This document shows positions 26,710 to 34,250 of a DNA stretch of 64,000 bases, in pieces. Every line of letters starts with the position of its first letter. The first letter of the stretch is position 1. The DNA lies in the NCBI GenBank assembly GCA_963934295.1, contig CAWVXY010000012.1, positions 14,210 to 78,209 of the forward strand, in the 5' to 3' direction. The notes beneath the pieces were generated by a model that saw nothing but the letters and a program-made list of their open reading frames with translations, searched no databases and had not been told where the DNA came from. The position numbers and the translations under genes are program-made. This DNA comes from Seribacter sp963934295. GTDB lineage: Bacteria; Verrucomicrobiota; Verrucomicrobiia; Opitutales; Seribacteraceae.

Positions 26710-27165
26710 TTAATAGGATTTGTTCCTCGAATCGAGCCATAAGCTAACCGGTCCGTCATCGATCGAACTAATTTGCATCTCTTTACCAAATTCTCCTGTA
26801 GCTACATGACCATTGAACTTATCCTTAATAATATTTACAAATTGGTGGTATTTTTCATGAGCAAATTCAGGGGGGGCAGCCCGATTAAATGATGGGCGAA
26901 AACCTTTCTTGAGAGATCCGAACAGCGTAAATTGGCTTATTATGAGCAAATCGAGTTGATTATCTAATAAAGAATAAGACATTTTATGGCCGTCATCTTC
27001 AAATACTCTTAACCCCAAAATTTTTTTGGACATCCAATACAAATCATCTTCAAGGTCGTTCACATAAATTCCTACATAAACAACTAATCCCTGATCAATC
27101 TGACCAACTGTTTGGGAGTCAACTTCAACGGCGGCCCGATGAACTCTCCTTATTAAGGATCTCAT
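26710..27165 (-). CDS. dtd: D-aminoacyl-tRNA deacylase
   Basis: 151 residues, normal for DTD. It removes D-amino acids mischarged on tRNA. The N-terminus MRSLIRRVHRAAVEVD, the SQFTLFGSLKKGFRPSF motif with the catalytic Thr region, and the C-terminal cross-subunit Gly-Pro motif in DDGPVSLWLDS are all present. Most family members read NDGPVT here; the Asp and Ser are conservative changes. It appears monocistronic. No Shine-Dalgarno sequence is evident at the ATG. Confidence 0.93.
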   Translation of the reverse strand: MRSLIRRVHRAAVEVDSQTVGQIDQGLVVYVGIYVNDLEDDLYWMSKKILGLRVFEDDGHKMSYSLLDNQLDLLIISQFTLFGSLKKGFRPSFNRAAPPEFAHEKYHQFVNIIKDKFNGHVATGEFGKEMQISSIDDGPVSLWLDSRNKSY

Positions 27166-27255
27166 TTGAATGGTGAAAGATTAAAGTATCTCAACCGGCT
27201 AAGTCAAAAGCCAAGCCGATTTCCAAACGATTTATCTCAAAACCAAAATGGGTAA

Positions 27256-28227
27256 TTATTCTTCCTCTGCAACAGCATCTAGAACTTCTGACGCCGCTTG
27301 AGCAGCAAGAGGAGTAGAGAGATATCTTTCACCACAACTTGCACCAACCACAACAATATTTTTTCCACTCATTTCAGGTCGGGCAGCAATTCGAAGGGCA
27401 GCAGTTACTGTTGCACCAGTAGAAATCCCACCCAAAACACCTTCTTCTAAACTTAACTTACGAGCCATTTCAAAAGCTTCATCACTGCTTACAAGCTCAA
27501 CCTCATCAATGATATCTAAATTTAAATTTCCAGGAACAAAGCCTGCTCCAATTCCTTGAATTTTATGAGGTCCAGGCTTTACTTCATCCCCATTTCGAGT
27601 CTGAGTAATTACAGGACTTTCAACAGGTTCAACTGCAACCGAAATCATATTTGGATTTCTTTTTTTGATCACTTCAGAAACCCCAGTGATGGTTCCACCT
27701 GTGCCCACCCCAGAAACGAAACAATCAACTTCTCCATCCAATTCAGACCAGATCTCCTCAGCAGTTGTTTTCCTGTGCACCTCAGGGTTAGCCGGATTGT
27801 TAAACTGTTGAGGCATAAATGCATTCGCACCATGTTGCTCCATTAACTGGGCCGCTTTTGCAATGGCTCCTCCCATTCCTTTGGGTCCAGGCGTTAGAAC
27901 AATGTCAGCCCCAAGTAATCTTAGCAAAAGTCTTCTTTCCTTGGACATAGTTTCAGGCATAGTTAAAATACATTTATATCCTTTTGCAGCACAAACAAAT
28001 GCCAGAGCAATTCCGGTATTTCCTGAAGTGGGTTCAATAACAACACTGTCCGGAGATAATAAACCCTCTTTTTCCGCAGCTTCAATCATAGCTGCTCCAA
28101 TTCTATCCTTCACACTGGCGAGAGGATTAAAAAACTCGGATTTAAGAAAGATTCGAGCGTCCGTTTCTTTTGTGACTTTATTAAGTTCAACTAAGGGAGT
28201 GCGACCAATTGATTCAATAATATTCAT
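27256..28227 (-). CDS. cysK: Cysteine synthase (O-acetylserine sulfhydrylase)
   Basis: 323 residues. It makes cysteine from O-acetylserine and sulfide using PLP. The Schiff-base Lys is Lys40 in LASVKDRIG, the substrate loop is TSGNTG, the PLP-phosphate loop is GVGTGGTITG, and GISTGATV follows near the C-terminus. The length and motifs fit CysK rather than cystathionine beta-synthase, since there is no CBS regulatory domain. The C-terminus ends in an acidic run. It lies 32 bases downstream of infA on the same strand. The ATG follows an A-rich leader without a Shine-Dalgarno sequence. Confidence 0.95.
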   Translation of the reverse strand: MNIIESIGRTPLVELNKVTKETDARIFLKSEFFNPLASVKDRIGAAMIEAAEKEGLLSPDSVVIEPTSGNTGIALAFVCAAKGYKCILTMPETMSKERRLLLRLLGADIVLTPGPKGMGGAIAKAAQLMEQHGANAFMPQQFNNPANPEVHRKTTAEEIWSELDGEVDCFVSGVGTGGTITGVSEVIKKRNPNMISVAVEPVESPVITQTRNGDEVKPGPHKIQGIGAGFVPGNLNLDIIDEVELVSSDEAFEMARKLSLEEGVLGGISTGATVTAALRIAARPEMSGKNIVVVGASCGERYLSTPLAAQAASEVLDAVAEEE

Positions 28228-28259
28228 AATTTTTAACTGGGTTATCGTAAAAAGTGAAC

Positions 28260-28538
28260 TTACCTTTTTCTACTTCTGGGTCCAAAACTACGAATCGGTG
28301 CATTGCGATTCACCTCCGCATTTTTCAAACGGTAAACAATTCTTGCCTTTTGAAGGTCTTGTGTGCTCATTTCCATTTTAACAATGTCTCCAACAGTAAT
28401 TTTAATAAAATGCTTACGCAACTTACCAGAAATATGGGCAAGGACTTGGTGACCGTTTTCAAGCTCAGCCCTAAACATTGTACTTGGCAAAACAGCGGTT
28501 ATTTTACCTTCGACTTCAATTACTTCTTCTCCAGACAT
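28260..28538 (-). CDS. infA: Translation initiation factor IF-1
   Basis: 92 residues from the ATG at 28536-28538 (protein begins MSGEEVIEVEGKI). IF-1 binds the ribosomal A site during initiation. The OB-fold shows VLPSTMFRAELENGHQVLAHISGKLR in separate strands, followed by GDIVKMEMS and KARIVYRLK. A normal IF-1 is about 72 residues; here the fold is followed by ~20 extra residues rich in Arg, Asn and Pro. The frame is open further upstream to 28595, but those residues do not resemble the family, and they overlap the divergent tadA leader. Confidence 0.93.
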   Translation of the reverse strand: MSGEEVIEVEGKITAVLPSTMFRAELENGHQVLAHISGKLRKHFIKITVGDIVKMEMSTQDLQKARIVYRLKNAEVNRNAPIRSFGPRSRKR

Positions 28539-28642
28539 ATTTTGTATAATAAAACTTCCCATCACACCATCTTGTTCAATTACGTCAAGTGCCACCTTTC
28601 ATTAACTTTTACAAACCAAACGCCCTGCCATTCCCTAAAAAC

Positions 28643-29155
28643 ATGAAGTCAAAACAAGAATGCCCATTCCCAAAGCTCTTCCCAAGCCAACTGGAAAAAG
28701 ATGCCAATTTCTATATGCAACATGCTTATAACCAATCAATTAATGCCTGGGAAGCAGATGAGGTTCCCGTAGGTGCAGTTATTGTTTTTGAAGAGCAAAT
28801 TATTGCCTCTGCATACAACCAGACTCGGGTACAAAAAGATCCAAGTGCTCATGCGGAAATGATAGCAATTTCTCAGGCTTCAAGATATATAGGTGATTGG
28901 CGATTAAATGAATGTAAACTATTTGTTACTAAAGAACCCTGCCCCATGTGTGCAGGAGCTACTATAATTTCTCGTATTGGTGAGGTGCATTTTGCACTTC
29001 AAGATCCAAAAATGGGTGGATTGGGTGGAGCAACATCTCTTCATGAAATGCCAGATTCAAATCATAAACCAAAAGTTTTCTCAGGAACATTATCCCTGGA
29101 ATGTAAAAATTTGTTTCAGTCCTTCTTTCAATTGAAACGGTTAGCAAATTCTTGA
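28643..29155 (+). CDS. tadA: tRNA-specific adenosine-34 deaminase
   Basis: 170 residues from the ATG at 28643. It converts A34 to inosine in tRNA-Arg. The zinc/proton-shuttle motif SAHAEMIAI and the second zinc motif PCPMCAGA are those of the cytidine/deoxycytidylate deaminase superfamily, and the spacing fits TadA. EVPVGAVIV is the usual strand before the active site. The family usually starts about 25 residues later than the longest frame, which opens with GTG at 28589 and would add an unlikely Pro-rich extension. It is divergent from infA. Confidence 0.9.
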   Translation: MKSKQECPFPKLFPSQLEKDANFYMQHAYNQSINAWEADEVPVGAVIVFEEQIIASAYNQTRVQKDPSAHAEMIAISQASRYIGDWRLNECKLFVTKEPCPMCAGATIISRIGEVHFALQDPKMGGLGGATSLHEMPDSNHKPKVFSGTLSLECKNLFQSFFQLKRLANS

Positions 29156-29232
29156 AAATCATTGCTTCGAAAATTAATATACTTTATATCTCTCAATACA
29201 TAATTAAACTTTCACCATTACCGAGAAACATC

Positions 29233-29853
29233 ATGACTTTTACATTACCCAACCTAAAATTCGCTACTGACGCGCTTGAACCTCATATTGATGGAAGAAC
29301 TATGGAAATCCACCATGGTAAACATCACCAGACATACATAAATAACTTAAACAACGCATTAGCAGATCAGGGAGCTTACTTGTCCATGGAAATTGAAACA
29401 CTTATTTCCGACATTTCATCTTTGCCCGATTCAGTTCAAGGACCAGTCAGAAATAACGGTGGGGGGCATGCCAACCATTCCTTTTTTTGGGAAAGCTTAT
29501 CGCCGGATGGTGGTGGATTACCAAGTGGTGCTCTTGCCGACGGGATTTCATCAACATTTGGAAACTTTGACTCGATGAAAGACGCTTTTGCTAAAGCTGC
29601 ATTAACCAGGTTTGGTTCAGGATGGGCTTGGCTAATTCAACGTAATGATGGAAGCCTAGTGATAACATCAACTCCAAATCAAGACTCTCCCCTCATGGAG
29701 GGTATTGCTGACGAAAGTGGAAAGCCCCTAATTGGTCTTGATGTTTGGGAGCATGCCTATTATCTGAATTACCAGAATCGCCGACCCGATTATATAGCTG
29801 CCTTTTGGAATGTGCTTGATTGGGATCAAGTTTCATCAAGATTTCATTCATAA
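29233..29853 (+). CDS. sodA: Superoxide dismutase, Mn/Fe type
   Basis: 206 residues from the ATG at 29233; the frame is open upstream to 29152, but family homology starts with FTLPNLKFATDALEPHID. It dismutates superoxide. Metal ligands are the His in IDGRTMEIHHGKHH, the His in NHSFFW, and the Asp and His of LDVWEHAYYLNY. GGGHANHSFFW and GSGWAWL favour manganese, although metal preference cannot be settled by inspection. It is cytoplasmic, with no signal peptide. A 20-bp perfect palindrome follows the stop. Confidence 0.94.
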   Translation: MTFTLPNLKFATDALEPHIDGRTMEIHHGKHHQTYINNLNNALADQGAYLSMEIETLISDISSLPDSVQGPVRNNGGGHANHSFFWESLSPDGGGLPSGALADGISSTFGNFDSMKDAFAKAALTRFGSGWAWLIQRNDGSLVITSTPNQDSPLMEGIADESGKPLIGLDVWEHAYYLNYQNRRPDYIAAFWNVLDWDQVSSRFHS

Positions 29854-29861
29854 ATCTGGTT

Positions 29862-29885
29862 AAAGGAGGAATTCCTCCTTTTATT
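29862..29885. terminator. Palindrome after sodA, possible terminator
   Basis: AAAGGAGGAATTCCTCCTTT (29862-29881) is a perfect 20-bp palindrome centred on GAATTC, nine bases after the sodA stop. It can form an 8-bp stem with an AATT loop and is followed by TATT, a weak T-tract. It could equally be a protein-binding site. It lies 22 bases before the TIR-TPR gene. Confidence 0.4.
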
Positions 29886-29902
29886 CAAAGAATTCATAAC
29901 CA

Positions 29903-32227
29903 ATGAGTTCATCTTTCAAATATCGGGCATTTATAACTTATGCTCACAAAGATGAAGAAAAAGCTCGTTGGCTTCGAAAGAAACTTGAGGACTTCAAGGT
30001 ACCCAAGCATTTAATTGGTCAAAGCAGTTCTTTTGGTCCTATCCCGAGTAGACTTTATCCGATCTTTAGAGATAGAGATGAATTAGCTGGAGCAGCTCAG
30101 TTAGGCCCATTGATTGAGCAGGCATTAGATGACTCATCTCACCTCATTGTATTGTGTTCACCCCACGCGGTACAATCTAGATGGGTAAACGAGGAAATTC
30201 GAATGTTTAAAGCAATGGGTAAAGGGGACCGTGTACTCTGCTTAGTTTTAGATGGAGAACCGATGGTGGAGGATTCCAAAGGAGATGCAAAAAAAGAATG
30301 TATTCCCTTAGCGGCAAGGAGACTTATAAATAGCGAAGGTGAGATCACTGCTCAAAAACACGAACCGGCTGCAGCAGATTTAAGGGAATCTGCAGATGGG
30401 GAAAAAAATTCCTTACTTAAATTAGTTGCGGGCTTAATTGGTGTCGGTCTTGACGAACTAAAACAGAGGGATTTACTTGCTAGGCAAAAAAGATTGGTTC
30501 GAATTGCGGTTGCGTCAGCGTCCCTTGCGATCTCTGCTATCTCTTTGGCGGTGTATGCAATGTTTCAACAACAGCAGGCAAAAATTTCTCGGGCAAATGC
30601 TGAAATTGAAAGACAGTTGGCAGAGGTTGAATTGGCAAAAACACAAACAATTACCACATTTGTTCAAAATCTCTTCATTTCTTTAGACCCTCAAAATACT
30701 GTGGGTATGGACACAGAGTTGCTTAAAACAATGCTTGATCAAGGGTCGAGGCGAGCCAATGAACTGGAAGGGAAACCTGAAATAGAAGCAAAAATCAGGC
30801 TCTGCCTAGGCCAAACTTACCGCTCCATTCGCTCTTACGAGAAATCTCAAAAAGAACTTGAACGAGTTTTAACCCTATACCACCGCCCTAGTGACCTAAA
30901 CCTGACCACTCGCTTACAAGCAATGAATGAAATTGCCATGGTTCACGATGCTCTGGGAAATTATGTTGAGGCGGAACCAATGCTCGAAGAGCTCTTGGAA
31001 AGGAGGATCCATTCACTCGGAGCGGATCATAATGATGTGATTGATGCCCAAATTGATCTAGCAATTGTGTATCGAAGAATTGGTAAATTTGAACAGGCGG
31101 AGAATCAATGTACCACTTCCCTCTCTCAGTTAAATGATCAAAACCGCTCCCAAGATGATCCTATGCTTCTTCGATGTATGACAGAGCTTTCCAAGATTTA
31201 TCTTGATAGCGACAGAGTGTTACAAGCTGAAAGTCTAGCTCGAAATACTTATGAAAGATCAAGACTAAGTTATGGTACAAACCATCCGAAAAGCCTTAAG
31301 CGCGGACAGGTACTCGTCGAATGCCTAAGAAAATTAGGCCGACTAGACGATGCCCAAAACCTATCAAACCGAATTGTTTCTAATTTGCAGTTTATCTTGG
31401 GGCAAAGTCACCCCGATACATTAGGAGCAATGGACTCCCTAGCCAATATTGCTGCCGCTCGAAACGACTTAAACCTCGCCCTCGAACAATACTTAGAAAT
31501 TCTAAAATTAAAAGAACTGGCATTAGGTTCGATGCACCCAGAAACATTGAATACACTTCATGCAACAGCCGGAATTTACCGACGCCTTGACATGTTGGAA
31601 GAAGCCAAAAAAGCCCAATATATGGTTTACCAACGGTTACAGGAAAAATACGGACACGAACATCCCGAGACCTTAAGATCGATGAATGAACTAGCTGACT
31701 TGCATCTCGAACTAGGAGAAGAAGATAGTGCCTTTTCAATTAGCGAGCGGGCACTCGAAATTGAAAGATCAATCATGGGTGAAGAAGACCCCATGACTCT
31801 AAATACTTTATTCAGAATTGGGAAATTACATTATTTAGCACAAAGAACGGATGAAGCAATGGTTATTCTAGGAGAAACCCTATCCAAGCAGGAAAAACTC
31901 CTTGGGTTTGATAATGCAGAGGTTACTTTGACGAGAGATCTATTGAATCGTATTTTGGGAGAGCGAGCCACAGTTATAAATGTAACTTCAGACAACTATC
32001 AAAGCACTGAATTTCAAGAGATTGGTCCTCCCTTACCTGATTTTCTTCGCCCCAAAGATCAAAACACCACGGAGTCCCTATCAAAAGAAGAGACAAATTC
32101 TTCAGTTGCAACCGAATTTGAGAAAAAAGAAGTAATAACTAAAGAAGATAATGATGATGGATTTTTCCAAAGCATAAAAAAGACTTTGCGAATTGGATCA
32201 GATTCAGAAAAAAATTCTCTCGAATAA
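29903..32227 (+). CDS. TIR domain - transmembrane - TPR protein
   Basis: 774 residues. Residues ~7-140 form a TIR-like domain: YRAFITYAHKDEEKARWLR as the first strand and helix, a LYPIFRDRDEL loop, then LIVLCSPHAVQSRWVNEEI, with Ser86, Trp94 and Glu97/98 in the places where TIR NAD-hydrolases carry S...W...E. Residues ~200-221 are a single membrane helix, followed by a coiled segment and ~10 TPR/kinesin-light-chain-type repeats (~290-680, e.g. GNYVEAEPMLEELLERR). The tail is polar and acidic. The TIR domain would be cytoplasmic and the TPR array outside. NADase or scaffold activity is unproven. Neighbours are housekeeping genes, not a defence island. Confidence 0.85.
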   Translation: MSSSFKYRAFITYAHKDEEKARWLRKKLEDFKVPKHLIGQSSSFGPIPSRLYPIFRDRDELAGAAQLGPLIEQALDDSSHLIVLCSPHAVQSRWVNEEIRMFKAMGKGDRVLCLVLDGEPMVEDSKGDAKKECIPLAARRLINSEGEITAQKHEPAAADLRESADGEKNSLLKLVAGLIGVGLDELKQRDLLARQKRLVRIAVASASLAISAISLAVYAMFQQQQAKISRANAEIERQLAEVELAKTQTITTFVQNLFISLDPQNTVGMDTELLKTMLDQGSRRANELEGKPEIEAKIRLCLGQTYRSIRSYEKSQKELERVLTLYHRPSDLNLTTRLQAMNEIAMVHDALGNYVEAEPMLEELLERRIHSLGADHNDVIDAQIDLAIVYRRIGKFEQAENQCTTSLSQLNDQNRSQDDPMLLRCMTELSKIYLDSDRVLQAESLARNTYERSRLSYGTNHPKSLKRGQVLVECLRKLGRLDDAQNLSNRIVSNLQFILGQSHPDTLGAMDSLANIAAARNDLNLALEQYLEILKLKELALGSMHPETLNTLHATAGIYRRLDMLEEAKKAQYMVYQRLQEKYGHEHPETLRSMNELADLHLELGEEDSAFSISERALEIERSIMGEEDPMTLNTLFRIGKLHYLAQRTDEAMVILGETLSKQEKLLGFDNAEVTLTRDLLNRILGERATVINVTSDNYQSTEFQEIGPPLPDFLRPKDQNTTESLSKEETNSSVATEFEKKEVITKEDNDDGFFQSIKKTLRIGSDSEKNSLE

Positions 32228-32232
32228 ATACA

Positions 32233-32898
32233 ATGCCATTGGGAGGGGTAATTTTTGACTGGGATGGAGTTGTTATTAACTCTGCAACCCTGCATAAAAA
32301 GAGTTGGGAAATGTTAGCCGATGAACTAGTTCTCCCACTCCCAATCAATCATTTCGAACTTGGATTCGGAAAAAAAAATGAGGTGATCATTCCAAAAATC
32401 CTTCAATGGAGCCAGTCTCAGGCTGATATTATTAAGTGGGGAAAAAGGAAAGAGGAAATATACAGAGAACTTGGAAAAATAGAAGGTATTCCAATTTTAA
32501 AGGGGATGAAAGAGTTCCTTCATTCACTTAAAAGTGAGAAGATTCCCTGCGTAATTGGAACCTCAACGGAAAAGGAAAATTTATCATTGGCCTTTTCCCA
32601 ACTTAACATTGGGCATTATTTTGAGGGATCAATCTGTTCTGAAGATGTTAGCCAAGGCAAACCTGATCCAGAAGTTTTCCTAAAGGCGGCTAAAATCATA
32701 GAACAAAAACCTGAAAATTGTGTTGTTTTGGAAGATAGTACTCATGGAATAGAAGCAGCAAAAACTGGAGGCATGAAAGCGCTTGGGCTTCTAACAACCA
32801 AAAAAGAATCTGAGTTATTTACAAGTGGAGCTGATCAAGTAATCAACGATCCCACAATGTTAAACATCTCCTTGCTACAAAGCTTGTTTGTGAATTAA
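32233..32898 (+). CDS. HAD-superfamily hydrolase (beta-phosphoglucomutase-like)
   Basis: 221 residues. All four HAD motifs are present: the DxD motif I in VIFDWDGVVINS (nucleophile Asp), the Ser/Thr of motif II in VIGTSTEKEN, the Lys of motif III in GKPDPEVF, and the acidic motif IV in VVLEDSTHGIEAAKTGG. The helical cap after motif I puts it in the phosphoglycolate phosphatase / beta-phosphoglucomutase group. The substrate is not determined by sequence. The ATG follows the previous stop by only 5 bases, so it may be co-transcribed with the TIR-TPR gene. Confidence 0.87.
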   Translation: MPLGGVIFDWDGVVINSATLHKKSWEMLADELVLPLPINHFELGFGKKNEVIIPKILQWSQSQADIIKWGKRKEEIYRELGKIEGIPILKGMKEFLHSLKSEKIPCVIGTSTEKENLSLAFSQLNIGHYFEGSICSEDVSQGKPDPEVFLKAAKIIEQKPENCVVLEDSTHGIEAAKTGGMKALGLLTTKKESELFTSGADQVINDPTMLNISLLQSLFVN

Positions 32899-32909
32899 AT
32901 AAATAAATT

Positions 32910-34229
32910 ATGAAAAAATTGGCTATACATTGGAAAATTCTAATTGCCCTAATCTTAGCCTTTTTAATTGGTTTATGGGCTAACTTTGCAACCGAATCTA
33001 TTGCTGAAAAACCGTCCTGGTTTAATCATCTTCATTATTTTTCTAACTTTGTCGGATCTTTATTTATAAATGGACTTAAAATGGTGGTCATTCCATTGGT
33101 TATGACATCTATCATTTGTGGAATCGCAAAAATTGGTGAAGATAAAGATTTTGGGAGGTTAGGTTTAAAAACTTTATTATTTTATTCCCTCACAGGACTG
33201 CTTGCAGTTGTGGTAGGTTTACTTTGTGTAAATTTAATTGAACCCGGACAAGTTGATGCGGAACTTCGAGAAAAAATGCTCAGTGGACAAGGGGAGATGG
33301 AAGGTAAAAAAGTCGAGAAAGCATTTGAACATGCAGATGGCGGCTTCAAAGGAATTATCGAAATTTTTCATAGAATGATTCCCCAAAACCTTTTTAAGGC
33401 TGCCGTCGAAGGACAATTACTAGGACTTATTTTCTTCAGCCTTTTATTTGGTTTCTTTGTCGCCCGATTACCTGCTAAGTTCAAAGAATCTCAGATCGTT
33501 TTTTGGGAAGGACTTAATGCAACTATATTAAGCATCACCAACTTTATAATCTCGTTTGCCCCTTATGGTGTCTTTGGCCTAGTTACTCCTACGCTTATGA
33601 TGGTAGGAATTGAAACCGTATATGTCATGGGCACATTTGCGTTAACTGTATTATTGGGTCTCGCAATTCATAGCTTTATCATACTGCCCTGCCTGCTTCA
33701 CTTTTTAGCCAAATTAAATTTCATTAAACATTTCCAAGCTGTATCTCCAGCTTTACTAACTGCATTCTCAACAGCATCTTCCTCTGCAACCTTACCCCTC
33801 ACCCTAAATTGTATAACAAATCGGGCCGGAGTTTCCAAAAAAATAGCAAGTTTTACCTTACCTCTTGGTGCAACGATGAATATGGATGGTACGGCTTTAT
33901 TTGAATGTGTGGTTGTTGTCTTTCTTGCTCAACTCTTTGGTATCGAGATGGACTGGGTCACACAGTCAACGGTTGTCATTATGGCCTTGCTCACATCTAT
34001 CGGGGTGGCCGGCATTCCCTCAGCTAGCTTAGTGGCAATTATTGTAATCTTACACGCGGTTGGGTTCCCAGAAGATACCATTGCAATAGGTGTGGGTATC
34101 GTATTTGTGGTGGATCGCTTACTCGACATGACAAGAACCGCGGTTAATGTATTAGGCGATAGTTGTGCTGCAGCAATTATCGGAAAATCAGAGGGGGAGA
34201 CAGGCTATTACAAATCCCTTCAAAGTTAA
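32910..34229 (+). CDS. Dicarboxylate/amino acid:cation symporter
   Basis: 439 residues with about eight membrane helices and two re-entrant hairpins, the DAACS (GltP/DctA) family. It imports glutamate, aspartate or C4-dicarboxylates with Na+ or H+. Family motifs are the serine-rich hairpin TASSSATLPLT, the NMDGTA cation-binding motif in GATMNMDGTALFECVVVVFLA, and NVLGDSCAAAI in the last helix. A polar insert near residues 120-150 (GQGEMEGKKVEKA) faces the outside. It lies 11 bases after the HAD gene. The substrate and coupling ion cannot be fixed from the sequence. Confidence 0.92.
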   Translation: MKKLAIHWKILIALILAFLIGLWANFATESIAEKPSWFNHLHYFSNFVGSLFINGLKMVVIPLVMTSIICGIAKIGEDKDFGRLGLKTLLFYSLTGLLAVVVGLLCVNLIEPGQVDAELREKMLSGQGEMEGKKVEKAFEHADGGFKGIIEIFHRMIPQNLFKAAVEGQLLGLIFFSLLFGFFVARLPAKFKESQIVFWEGLNATILSITNFIISFAPYGVFGLVTPTLMMVGIETVYVMGTFALTVLLGLAIHSFIILPCLLHFLAKLNFIKHFQAVSPALLTAFSTASSSATLPLTLNCITNRAGVSKKIASFTLPLGATMNMDGTALFECVVVVFLAQLFGIEMDWVTQSTVVIMALLTSIGVAGIPSASLVAIIVILHAVGFPEDTIAIGVGIVFVVDRLLDMTRTAVNVLGDSCAAAIIGKSEGETGYYKSLQS

Positions 34230-34250
34230 TCCAAAATAAATAAAGGCCGT

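Noticed and set aside
27863..28381. 172-residue + strand frame over cysK and infA
   Set aside because: It is antisense to two well-supported genes and has no domain.
28254..28646. 130-residue + strand frame over infA
   Set aside because: Antisense to infA; composition is Asn/Phe/His-rich as expected for a shadow.
29903..32227. Defence island around the TIR gene
   Set aside because: Flanking genes are sodA, a HAD phosphatase, a transporter and uvrB; no restriction, toxin or mobile genes are present.
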